A stretch of DNA of 64,000 bases, from NCBI GenBank assembly GCA_007693785.1, contig RECY01000026.1, positions 248,001-312,000 on the forward strand, written 5' to 3'. Shown here one piece after another: positions 41,306 through 49,180 of the stretch. Under the pieces are notes generated by a model, which saw only the letters and a list, made by a program, of their open reading frames with translations, was not told the DNA's origin and did no database searches. The translations under genes were made by a program, and so were the position numbers. The number at the start of each line of letters is the position of its first letter. The first letter of the stretch is position 1. This DNA comes from Phycisphaerales bacterium. Its GTDB lineage: Bacteria; Planctomycetota; Phycisphaerae; Phycisphaerales; UBA1924.

Positions 41306-41337
41306 AAAAAAGGCGGCCGCACTTGCGTGCAGCCGCC
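41306..41337 (-). terminator. Strong intrinsic terminator (minus strand)
   Basis: On the minus strand GGCGGC pairs with GCCGCC, with an inner GCAC/GTGC stem, followed at once by TTTTTT. It is one of the clearest rho-independent terminators in the window, yet the nearest minus-strand gene ends 210 bases upstream and has its own hairpin. Confidence 0.8.
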
Positions 41338-41470
41338 CGGAGGGAGAAAGAGAGAGCTTGGGGACGGGCGTCTGGACCCCGTTTCCGGGTTCCATATCCC
41401 GTTGAGTGTGCTTTCGGCGTGCTACGCCTAAGGACTCGACAATTCGAACGGTTCCGGTAATTTTTTTTGA
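41306..41470 (-). ncRNA. Candidate small structured RNA
   Basis: Between the HDOD stop and the ispE promoter, the minus strand can form three hairpins in a row: GGCGT-AGC-ACGCC (41416-41428), GGAACCCG-GAAA-CGGGGTCC with a GNRA tetraloop (41374-41393), and the terminator with its T-run (41306-41337). There is no credible ORF. The 5' end and promoter are not defined; an A/T-rich stretch at 41456-41470 may hold promoter elements. I recognise no known riboswitch or 6S/SRP/tmRNA signature. It may be a stand-alone sRNA. Confidence 0.4.
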
Positions 41471-41507
41471 AAATCCCGGAACGGGGCGATGCACATGCCC
41501 TAGGTGA

Positions 41508-41523
41508 CCCCTCTTTAGAGGGG
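41508..41523 (-). terminator. Hairpin after the HDOD gene
   Basis: CCCCTC-TTTA-GAGGGG, a perfect 6-bp stem, 25 bases beyond the HDOD stop. No T-run follows directly. It probably ends or stabilises the HDOD transcript. Confidence 0.45.
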
Positions 41524-41547
41524 ATGCTAAGGGTTTCGGCGGGCACG

Positions 41548-42438
41548 TCAGGCGAGGAGCTGCTCGAGGTTCTCGAGGGCGGCGGGGAGTGCGGCCCGGA
41601 TCGCCTGGAGCTTGTCGTGGGTGAGCCCGAGGTTTTCGAGGACTTCGGGGTCGATGTCGGTGGACTTGAGGTCGATGCGGAAGCCGTCGATGTCAGGGAG
41701 GTCGGCGACGAGACGGTCGGCGACGTAGATGATGGCGGGGAGTGTGCGGTTCTCCATCGCGAGGTCGAGTGGTCGGTGGTGGAAGCCGGTGACGGTCTGG
41801 AAGCTCTTGGGGAACTTCCATTTCTCGCAGAGGGCGGCGCCGAAGTCCTGGTGGTTGGCGCCGAAGACCTGTTCCTCGATCGCGAGCATGTCGGCGGCGG
41901 GGACGCCGTTGGCGTCGACGCCGAGCTGCTCGAGGCACTCGATGAGCTTGTTGCGGTCGAACTGCATCTCGACCATGATGCCGATGTCGTGCATGAGCCC
42001 GGCGAGGAAGGCCTCGTCGCCGAGGCCGCACTTCATGGCGTCGGCGATGAGTTTGCTGGTGGCGGCGACGGCGTTGGAGTGTCGCCAGAGGTCCTTGGCG
42101 CCGAAGCCGCCGGTGAGGTCGCCGCCCCGGAAGAGCTTGGCGAGGCTGGCGGCGATGGCGATGTTCTTGACGGCGTTGAGGCCGAGGAGGACGATGGCTC
42201 GGTTGATCGAGCCGATCTGCCCGGGGAGGCCGTAGAAGGAGCTGTTGACGACCTTGAGGATGCGGCTGCATAGGGCCGGGTCGTTGGAGATGATGTTGTG
42301 AAGATCCTGCGCGGTGGACTTGGGGTCCTCCACGAGTTCGATGATCTTCAGTGTGATCTCCGGCAGCGTCGCGATGTGGCTGATCTCGCGGATCGCCCCG
42401 GTCACGATTTGTTCACGTTGCTCGGTGGTCGTGCTCAT
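41548..42438 (-). CDS. HDOD-domain signalling protein
   Basis: A 296-residue protein made of an HDOD domain (residues about 20-225): LPEITLKIIELVEDPKSTAQDLHNIISNDPALCSRILKVVNSSFYG (spread over 25-70), RAIVLLGLNAVKNIAIAAS, and HDIGIMVEM, FPKSFQTVTGFHH. HDOD proteins lack phosphodiesterase activity and act in two-component or motility signalling. ATG 42438 gives MSTTTEQREQIVTGAIREI; a much longer in-frame extension upstream has no protein-like composition and is rejected. A weak sigma-28-like pattern (CAAAG...CCGATGT) lies about 60 bases upstream, which would suit a motility role. Confidence 0.88.
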   Translation of the reverse strand: MSTTTEQREQIVTGAIREISHIATLPEITLKIIELVEDPKSTAQDLHNIISNDPALCSRILKVVNSSFYGLPGQIGSINRAIVLLGLNAVKNIAIAASLAKLFRGGDLTGGFGAKDLWRHSNAVAATSKLIADAMKCGLGDEAFLAGLMHDIGIMVEMQFDRNKLIECLEQLGVDANGVPAADMLAIEEQVFGANHQDFGAALCEKWKFPKSFQTVTGFHHRPLDLAMENRTLPAIIYVADRLVADLPDIDGFRIDLKSTDIDPEVLENLGLTHDKLQAIRAALPAALENLEQLLA

Positions 42439-42658
42439 GCGCCGGCTCCAGCTTGGATTGGGTTCCAAGGCTGAACATCGGTTCCTGAGCCCGGGCACTT
42501 TGTTCGGACCGCGCGATTCCTGATAGGACGTCGGCCCTATTTGAGGCCGAGAACGCGGGCTCGGACCCCGAACAGGGGCGTGGATCGCGCCACGAATACC
42601 GGAAAAGACGTGAACATCGATCGGCCTGTTCGCGGGACGGGTGTCTGCGGGGGACGGG

Positions 42659-43348
42659 TCAGCCCCGGTCGAGGGGGGCGGCGAGACGTTCGATGCGGAC
42701 GACGCGCCAGTAGCCGTTGGGCTCGCGTCGCCAATCGATGCGCCACCAGGCGAGGTCGATGTAGTTGGGGTCCTGAACCCGGACGCGGAGCTGGGTTCGC
42801 CCGACGTTCGGGCCGTCGAGGACGGCCTGATTCTCCAACACCCCCGCTCGCAGGTCGGCGGTCTTGAGCAGCCCGTTGACGCGCCCGAGGATGCCGCGTC
42901 GGTCCAGCTCGCCCCAGGCGCGGGTGTTGGCGACGAGAGTGACGTCCGGGTGGAGGACGCGTTCGAGGCGTGGGAGGTCGGCGCGGGTGACGTGGCGGAC
43001 GAGCTCGACGCTCTCGCGCTGGAGGATTTCCCGCTCGGTGACGACGGCCTGGGCGAGGGCGTAGGCCCCGGCGGCGAGGGCGAGGCAGGCGCCGGCGATG
43101 AGGAGCCCACGCCGGAGCTGGGCGCGTCGGTGGAAGACGACGATCGCGACGACGGCGCCGGCCGAGAGCACGACCATGGTGGGAAGGGGCTGTTCAAAGA
43201 GGTAGCGTTCGAGGGCGGGGGGTTTGGGGAGCGGGGCGACGCCGCGGCCGGTGAGGGCGGCGAGCAGGCGCTCGGGCTGGAGCCCGGCGACCAGCTCGGC
43301 GGCCCGGGCGAGGGTGACGGCGCCGGTCTGGAGGAGGTGTTCGAGCAC
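42659..43348 (-). CDS. Membrane protein with C-terminal NTF2-like domain
   Basis: A 229-residue protein of unknown function. Two hydrophobic segments (TMVVLSAGAVVAIVVF and GLLIAGACLALAAGAYALAQAVV, about residues 57-103) are followed by a cone-shaped SnoaL/NTF2-like pattern (about 110-229): SVELVRHVTRADLPRLERVLHPDVTL, GILGRVNGLL and a beta-rich end with RVRVQDPNYIDLAWWRIDWRRE. The N-terminus is unclear: GTG 43348 is used, but homology-like sequence (HARPNGPDHVLEH) seems to extend upstream without an ATG, GTG or TTG; a CTG start or an error is possible. Confidence 0.6.
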   Translation of the reverse strand: MLEHLLQTGAVTLARAAELVAGLQPERLLAALTGRGVAPLPKPPALERYLFEQPLPTMVVLSAGAVVAIVVFHRRAQLRRGLLIAGACLALAAGAYALAQAVVTEREILQRESVELVRHVTRADLPRLERVLHPDVTLVANTRAWGELDRRGILGRVNGLLKTADLRAGVLENQAVLDGPNVGRTQLRVRVQDPNYIDLAWWRIDWRREPNGYWRVVRIERLAAPLDRG

Positions 43349-43562
43349 GTGGTCCGGTCCGTTCGGTCGGGCGTGGGGCGTCCGGGGGCTGGGAGGTTGT
43401 TCGGATTCATGCAGCCCGGAGTTGCGGGCGACCGATCCAACCGTAGCCGTGGCCCGTGTTGAGGGGGTCTTTGGCGCTCGCGTGATGTCGGGATGCCGAG
43501 CCGTTCGGGCGGTGGGTGAGCGGTGCGGTCGGGTGGATGTTGCAGAACGGGGTGTGTCGGCG

Positions 43563-46500
43563 ATGTCGAATGCGGGTCGTGATGCGGGCGTCGTGGCGGC
43601 TTCGGAGGCGGTGTTCGAGCGGAACTGCCGTTTGCTGGAGCGGACGAGCGCCGAGACGGTGCGCCGGGTGCGGGCGACGCCCGCGCGGGCGGAGGCCGAG
43701 TTTGTGATGACCGACGACGGCGTGCCGACGTGCCTGCTCCGGACCGCGGACGGGACGCGGACGCTGGCGAGCCGTCGTCGCCCGCTGGCGGAGGCGGATC
43801 GCCTGGTGTCGGACCTGGACGTGCGCACGCACGCGGGGGTGGTGCTGCTGGGCTTCGGGCTGGGGTATCACGCGCGGGCGGCGGCTGCGAAGCTGCGGAA
43901 GACCGGGGTGATGATCGCGATCGAGCCGGACGTGGCGTTGCTGCGGTCGGTGCTGGAGCGGGTGGACCTCTCGGGGTGGTTCGAGGGGACGAACCTCGCG
44001 ATCCTGACCGATCCGGACGACGCGCCGGCGCTGTCGCGCGTGACCCGCGGGGTCGAGGGTGTGCTCGGGCTCGGGGTGAAGTTCTTGGAGACCACGCCGG
44101 ACCGCCAGCGTCTGGGCGAGGCGCTCGACCGGTTCGCCGAGCAGTTCAACGGGGTGATGCGCGCGATCCGCAGCCAGCTCATGACGACGATGGTGCAGGT
44201 CGAGACGACGCTTCGGAACAGCTTCATGAACCTGGACCGCTACGCGACGAGCGCGAAGCTGTCGGACCTGGCGGGCGCGTGCCACGGCCGCCCGGCGGTG
44301 GTCGTCAGCGCGGGCCCGAGCCTGCAGCGGAACCTGGACCTGCTGAGCGAGCCGGGCGTTCGCGAGCGGGTGGTGATCGTCGCGGTGCAGACGGTGCTGA
44401 AGCCGATGCTGGCGCGGGGGATCCGCCCGCACTTTGTGACGGCGTTGGACCACCACGAGATCAGCCGCCGGTTTTATGAGGGTTTGAAGCCGGAGGACGT
44501 CGAGGGCGTGACGCTGGTGCTGGAGCCGAAGGCGAACCCGGCGATCGCGGAAGCGTTCCCGGGCAAGGTGCGGTTTGTGTCGAGCGAGCTGCTCGACACG
44601 CTGCTGGGCGAGGAGCTCGCGGGGAAGGCGGACGAGCGGGACCGTGTCCACCCCGGGGCGACGGTGGCGCACCTGGCGTACGAGCTGGCGCGCCACCTGG
44701 GGGCCGACCCGGTGATGCTGATCGGGCAGGACCTGGGCTTCACCGACGGGCAGTATTACGCGGGCGGTGCGGCGATCCACGAGACGTGGGGCCCGGAGCT
44801 GAACCCCTTCCGGACGCTGGAGATGATGGAGTGGGAGCGGATCGCGCGGATGCGCTCGACGCTGATCCGCACGACGGACGTGCTCGGGCGACCGGTGTAC
44901 ACCGACGAGCAGATGCACAGCTACCTCGTGCAGTTCGAGGAGCACTTCGCGCGCGACGCGGCCCGCGGGCTCACGACGATCGACGCGACCGAGGGCGGCG
45001 TCGCCAAACGCGGGACCTCCGTGATGACGCTGGGCGAAGCGCTGGTGCAGCACGCCAGCGACGGGTCGCTGCCGACGCTCCCGGCGCGGTTCGGCGCGCC
45101 CGCGTCGGGCGTCGTCGATGATCGCAAGCGGCTGGCCCGCGTGCGGGCGCGTGTGGCGCGGGTGCGTCAGGACGTGGGTCGCGTGGCGGCGCTGAGCCGC
45201 GAGACGTCGTCGCTGCTCGGCAAGATGCTGGGGAGCGACCAGCCGACGATCAACACGCTGATCGGGCGGGTGAACGCGATCCGCGACGAGGTGACGTCGA
45301 TCGCGCCGGCGTACGGGCTGGTGCACGATCTGAACCAGACGGGGACGCTGCGCCGGTTCCGGGCCGACCGGTTGCTGTCGCTGGAGGACGGGATCGACGC
45401 GTACGAGCGTCAGCGCCGCCAGATCGAGCGTGACCGTGACAACGTCGCGTGGCTCGCCGACGCGGGGGAGCAGCTCGGGCGGCTGCTGGACGCGACGCTC
45501 AAGGCGTTCGACGGCGGGGCGAAGCTGACGCGGGACATGCCGCCGAGCAAGAAGATCCGCGACGAGGTGGAGCTCGGTGGGGCCGTGCGCGCGGGCGCGG
45601 GGGCGCACGCGAACGCCAAGCGGGCGCGCCGCCAGATCGCGGCGGTGATCCCGGTCGATCCGGCGCGGAGCGGGCTGGGCATCCCGCGCGACCTGGGCGA
45701 CACGATCGCGCTGGGGCGCAACGCGCTCCGCCTGACGCTGGAGCGGCTCGGGCGGTGCAAGAAGATCGACCGGGTGATCCTGCTCGCGACGGACCCGGAG
45801 CGTGTGCGCGCGCTCACGGGGGGGGTGGAGCGGACGGGGGCGTTGCCGATCGAGATCCTGCGCGTCGAGCGTGTGCGCACGAGGGCGCACCGGGCGGTCG
45901 CGGCGAGCCGCGTCTTTGCGCCGCTGTCGTGGCGCGGGTCGCTCGGGGGGCTCACGGCCTGGGACGAGGTGTTTGACGCCGCGGTGTTCGCGGAGGTGTT
46001 CGAGCGGACCGGGATCGACGCGGCGGTGCCGGTGGGTGATGACTGGGCGCTGGCGAGCGCGGAGCTGATCGACGCGGCGGCTCAGCGTCACCGCGAGCAG
46101 CCCAAGGGGCACCCGTACGCGTTTGCGCCCGCGCCGGTCGGGCTCGGGGCGCTGGTGATCAACCGGGAGCTGACGGCGAGCATCGCGCACCAGTCGGCGC
46201 AGGCCGGGGCGTTCGGGTCGATCGGCGGGATTCTGGGATACGTGCCCTCGATGCCGCGGGGCGACGCGCTGGGGCGCGGGCCGTGCGTGCAGACGGACGC
46301 GTCGCTGCGGAAGCTGGCGGTGCGTCTGACGGCGGACACGCCGATCGGTCGCGCGCTGATCGCGGGCGCGATCGAGGAGTACGAGGAGCGTTGGCTGACG
46401 ATCGGGGCGGAGAAGTTCGCGCGTCACGCGGCCCGTCGGGACCGGGTGCTCGCGGGGACGGTGCCGCAGCACGTGATCATGGAGCTGAACACCGGGCGTC

Positions 46501-47294
46501 GGACGAGCGGGCAGCGGGCGAGCTGGAACCGCGACGGCGGGGACGTCGCCGAGCGGATGCCGATGGACGTGGAACTCGCGGGCCGGCTCTTCCGCGAGTT
46601 GTGCGCCGAGCGCCCGGACGCGGTGGTGACGCTCGACGGCGCGGGCGACCCGCTGCTGCACCCGGCGTGGCGCGAGATCGTCGCGGCGGCGAACGAGGCG
46701 GGCGTCCGCGGCCTGCACGTCCGCACCGACCTGCTCTGCGAAGAGCACGAGATGCACGACCTGCTCGCGGGCGGGGTCGACGTCGTGAGCGTGGACCTGA
46801 TGGGCGAGCATTGCGAGACGTACCGGCGACTGATGGGTGTCGATGCGCTCGAGCGGGCGCGCACGGGCGTGCTCCGCCTGCTCGCGGCCCGCGGGCGCGA
46901 GGGGACGTTCCCGTTCCCGTGGGTCGCGCCGCGCCTCACGCGGTGCGACGCGGTGTACGAGGAGATCGAGGCGTTCTACGACCGGTGGCTGTCGCTCGCG
47001 GGCGCGTGCGTGATCGACCCGTTGCCCTCGGCGCTGCGCGGGCAGCGGATCGCGCCGCTGCCGGAGCCGGGCTTCGTGCGCGCGCGGATGGAGCGCCTGC
47101 GCTGCCGTGTGCTGAGCGACGGGGACGTGCCGATCCGCTTCGGCGGGTGGCGATCCGGGCGGACGATGGGCTCGGTGCGGAACGAGGCGCTCGAGTCGAT
47201 CTGGAAGCGGGTGCTGGCGCGGCGGCGCGAGCGGGCGTTCCGTCGCGAGCGCGCGGCCCGCCAGCCGCGACTCAGCCCGACGGCGGCGGCCTGA
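43563..47294 (+). CDS. Maf-like flagellin glycosyltransferase fused to NTP-transferase-like and radical-SAM-like domains
   Basis: A 1243-residue multidomain protein. Residues about 90-560 match the motility-associated factor (Maf/DUF115) transferases that add nonulosonic acids to flagellin: LLGFGLGYH, GRPAVVVSAGPSLQRNLDLL (242-261), FVTALDHHEISRRF, MLIGQDLGFTDGQYYAGG. Residues about 690-900 resemble a nucleotidyltransferase (AAVIPVDPARSGLGIPRDLG, GRNALRLTLERLGRCKKIDRVILLATDPER). Residues about 965-1243 align by pattern with radical SAM/SPASM proteins (VVTLDGAGDPLLHPAWREIV, VDVVSVDLMG), but the CxxxCxxC cluster is replaced by NTGRRTSGQ. It is followed at once by the neuA- and neuB-like genes. 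ATG 43563 is the first in-frame start with coding composition. Confidence 0.8.
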   Translation: MSNAGRDAGVVAASEAVFERNCRLLERTSAETVRRVRATPARAEAEFVMTDDGVPTCLLRTADGTRTLASRRRPLAEADRLVSDLDVRTHAGVVLLGFGLGYHARAAAAKLRKTGVMIAIEPDVALLRSVLERVDLSGWFEGTNLAILTDPDDAPALSRVTRGVEGVLGLGVKFLETTPDRQRLGEALDRFAEQFNGVMRAIRSQLMTTMVQVETTLRNSFMNLDRYATSAKLSDLAGACHGRPAVVVSAGPSLQRNLDLLSEPGVRERVVIVAVQTVLKPMLARGIRPHFVTALDHHEISRRFYEGLKPEDVEGVTLVLEPKANPAIAEAFPGKVRFVSSELLDTLLGEELAGKADERDRVHPGATVAHLAYELARHLGADPVMLIGQDLGFTDGQYYAGGAAIHETWGPELNPFRTLEMMEWERIARMRSTLIRTTDVLGRPVYTDEQMHSYLVQFEEHFARDAARGLTTIDATEGGVAKRGTSVMTLGEALVQHASDGSLPTLPARFGAPASGVVDDRKRLARVRARVARVRQDVGRVAALSRETSSLLGKMLGSDQPTINTLIGRVNAIRDEVTSIAPAYGLVHDLNQTGTLRRFRADRLLSLEDGIDAYERQRRQIERDRDNVAWLADAGEQLGRLLDATLKAFDGGAKLTRDMPPSKKIRDEVELGGAVRAGAGAHANAKRARRQIAAVIPVDPARSGLGIPRDLGDTIALGRNALRLTLERLGRCKKIDRVILLATDPERVRALTGGVERTGALPIEILRVERVRTRAHRAVAASRVFAPLSWRGSLGGLTAWDEVFDAAVFAEVFERTGIDAAVPVGDDWALASAELIDAAAQRHREQPKGHPYAFAPAPVGLGALVINRELTASIAHQSAQAGAFGSIGGILGYVPSMPRGDALGRGPCVQTDASLRKLAVRLTADTPIGRALIAGAIEEYEERWLTIGAEKFARHAARRDRVLAGTVPQHVIMELNTGRRTSGQRASWNRDGGDVAERMPMDVELAGRLFRELCAERPDAVVTLDGAGDPLLHPAWREIVAAANEAGVRGLHVRTDLLCEEHEMHDLLAGGVDVVSVDLMGEHCETYRRLMGVDALERARTGVLRLLAARGREGTFPFPWVAPRLTRCDAVYEEIEAFYDRWLSLAGACVIDPLPSALRGQRIAPLPEPGFVRARMERLRCRVLSDGDVPIRFGGWRSGRTMGSVRNEALESIWKRVLARRRERAFRRERAARQPRLSPTAAA

Positions 47295-47297
47295 AGC

Positions 47298-48050
47298 ATG
47301 GCGCGAGACGCGATCGCCATCGTGCTCGGCCGCGCCGGGAGCAAGGGCGTCCCCGGGAAGAACCTCGCGCCCGTCGCGGGCAAGCCCTGCGCGCAGTGGA
47401 CGATCGAGCACGCGCTCGCGAGCGAGCGCGTCGGGCGCGTGCTCGTCTCCAGCGACAGCCCGGAACTGCTCGCGCTCGCGACGTCGCTCGGCGCGCACGC
47501 GCACGCGCGATCGCCGGAGCTGGCGACCGACTCGGCCCGTGTGGACGACGCGGCCCGCGAGGCGCTCCACGCGGCTCGCGACGGCGGGCTCGCGACCGAC
47601 GCGCCGGTCGTCATCCTCTACGCGAACGTCCCCGTGCGCCCGCCCGCGCTCACGGATCGCGCGCTCGCGCTGCTCGGGGAAAGCGGGTGCGACAGCGTGC
47701 AGAGCTACGCGCGCGTTGGCAAGCACCACCCGTGGTGGACCGCGCGGCTGGACGAGGGCGGGCGCGTCGCCCCGTGGGAGGGCGAGGTGCTCAACCACGG
47801 CGTCTTTCGGCGCCAGGACCTGCCGCCGGCGTTCGTGCCCGACGGCGGTGTGATCGCGCTCACGCAGCGTGCCCTCGTGCTGGAGATCGCGGGCGTGGGC
47901 GCGGGGCCGCACGCGTTCTTCGGGCTCGACCGACGCGGGATCGAAACGCGGGAGGGCGAGGTGATCGACATCGACACGCCGACGGATTTGCTGGTCGCGG
48001 ACGCCGTGCTGCGCGCGCACGCGGGAGGAGCGTCGCGTGCGGATCGGTGA
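47298..48050 (+). CDS. CMP-nonulosonic acid cytidylyltransferase, NeuA-like
   Basis: A 250-residue GT-A-fold enzyme that activates a nonulosonic acid (sialic, legionaminic or pseudaminic) with CTP. The N-terminal AIVLGRAGSKGVPGKNLAPVAGKP is the family's nucleotide-binding motif, and VLVSSDSPELLALA, ILYANVPVRPPALTDRAL and the C-terminal DIDTPTDLLVADAVL agree. It starts 4 bases after the Maf-like stop and its end overlaps the neuB-like start by 14 bases, so the three genes are one unit. The product is presumably the donor used by the Maf-like protein. Confidence 0.9.
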   Translation: MARDAIAIVLGRAGSKGVPGKNLAPVAGKPCAQWTIEHALASERVGRVLVSSDSPELLALATSLGAHAHARSPELATDSARVDDAAREALHAARDGGLATDAPVVILYANVPVRPPALTDRALALLGESGCDSVQSYARVGKHHPWWTARLDEGGRVAPWEGEVLNHGVFRRQDLPPAFVPDGGVIALTQRALVLEIAGVGAGPHAFFGLDRRGIETREGEVIDIDTPTDLLVADAVLRAHAGGASRADR

Positions 48051-49113
48051 CCGGGAGATCGCGCCGGGCGGTGGGGCGTACGTGATCGCCGAGATCGGCG
48101 TGAACCACGACGGGGACGCGTCGCGCGCGATCGCGCTGACGGAGGCCGCGGCGGGCGCGGGTGCGGACGCGGTCAAGCTGCAGCTTTTTGAGACCGACCG
48201 CCTGATGAGCCGAGCGGCGCGTCTGGCGGCCTACCAGCGTGACGCGGGTGAGACCGACCCGTTCGCGATGCTCCGCCGCCTGGAGCTTTCCATCGACGCG
48301 ATGGGCGGCGTCGTCGAACGTGCGCACGCGCTGGGGATGCACGCGATCGTGACGGTCTTCAGCACGGAGTTGGTGCCGCTCGCCGAGCGGCTGGCGTGGG
48401 ACGCGTATAAGAGCGCGTCGCCGGACGTGATCCATCGCCCGCTTCTGGAGGCGATGGGCGGAACGGGGCGGCCGCTGATCGTGAGCACGGGAGCCGCGGA
48501 CGTGGACGAGATCGTGCGCGCGCGTTCGTGGCTCGACGGGATGCGCGATCGCCTCGCGTTCCTGCACTGCGTGAGCAGCTACCCGACGCCGTCGGGTGAG
48601 GCGTCGCTGCGCGGGTGCGAAGGCGTGGCGGAGGTGGTTCGCCCGTGCGCCACGGGGTACAGCGATCACACGGCGTTGGTGGAGACGGGCGCGGTGGCGG
48701 TCGCGCACGCGGGGGCGTGCATCCTGGAGAAACACCTGACCGACGACCGCGCGCGAGCCGGCCCGGACCACGCGGCTTCGCTCGAGCCGGAGCGTTTCGC
48801 GTCGTACGTGCGCCTGGCGAAAGCCGCCCGCCCGGGCGTGTCCGGCGTGGACGGGGCGCTCGGCGAGACGCTGCTCGGGCGGGGGGGGAAGGTTGTCGCG
48901 GATGTGGAGGCGGACGTGCGCCGGGTGAGCCGCCAGTCGGTGGTGGCGACGCGGGACGTGCGCGCGGGCGAGGTGATCGGGGCGGCGGACGTGACGTGCA
49001 AACGCCCGGGGCTCGGCACGCCGGCGTGGCGCCTCGGGGAGATGATCGGGCGGCGGGCGTTGCGCGACCTGGCGGCGGATATGCCGGTGGCGGAGGACGC
49101 GGTGGGGTGGTGA
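48037..49113 (+). CDS. Nonulosonic acid synthase, NeuB-like
   Basis: A 358-residue enzyme that condenses phosphoenolpyruvate with an N-acetylated hexose to form a nonulosonic acid. The TIM barrel shows VIAEIGVNHDGDASRAI, DAVKLQLFETDRLM, STGAADVDEI, LHCVSSYPTP, GYSDHTALVETGAVAVAHAGACILEKHLTDD (in segments), and the C-terminal antifreeze-like SAF domain (about 290-358: ATRDVRAGEVIGAADVTCKRPG). GTG 48037 overlaps the neuA-like gene. Which sugar is made (Neu5Ac, Leg or Pse) cannot be told; the NeuC-like epimerase at 28.9 kb argues for the sialic/legionaminic branch. Confidence 0.9.
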   Translation: MRIGDREIAPGGGAYVIAEIGVNHDGDASRAIALTEAAAGAGADAVKLQLFETDRLMSRAARLAAYQRDAGETDPFAMLRRLELSIDAMGGVVERAHALGMHAIVTVFSTELVPLAERLAWDAYKSASPDVIHRPLLEAMGGTGRPLIVSTGAADVDEIVRARSWLDGMRDRLAFLHCVSSYPTPSGEASLRGCEGVAEVVRPCATGYSDHTALVETGAVAVAHAGACILEKHLTDDRARAGPDHAASLEPERFASYVRLAKAARPGVSGVDGALGETLLGRGGKVVADVEADVRRVSRQSVVATRDVRAGEVIGAADVTCKRPGLGTPAWRLGEMIGRRALRDLAADMPVAEDAVGW

Positions 49114-49135
49114 GGGGAGGGAGGGAAGAGGGAGA

Positions 49136-49180
49136 ACCCCCTCCGTCGGCTTCGCCGCCACCTCCCCCGCCGGGGCGGGT
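49136..49180. repeat. Repeat family B, copy 5 (inverted)
   Basis: ACCCCCTCCGTCGGC...TCCCCCGCCGGGGCGGGT, a shortened reverse-complement copy. Its last base is the first base of the stop codon of the next minus-strand gene. Confidence 0.75.

Noticed and set aside
41374-41428. Known riboswitch (c-di-GMP, fluoride, ZTP, SAM) upstream of ispE
   Set aside because: None of the conserved core sequences of these classes could be found, and the terminator precedes the ispE promoter.
43407-48176. 1589-codon minus-strand frame antisense to Maf, neuA and neuB
   Set aside because: Composition is almost only Arg, His, Pro, Gln and Val, a shadow of GC-rich coding sequence; the plus-strand proteins have recognisable domains.
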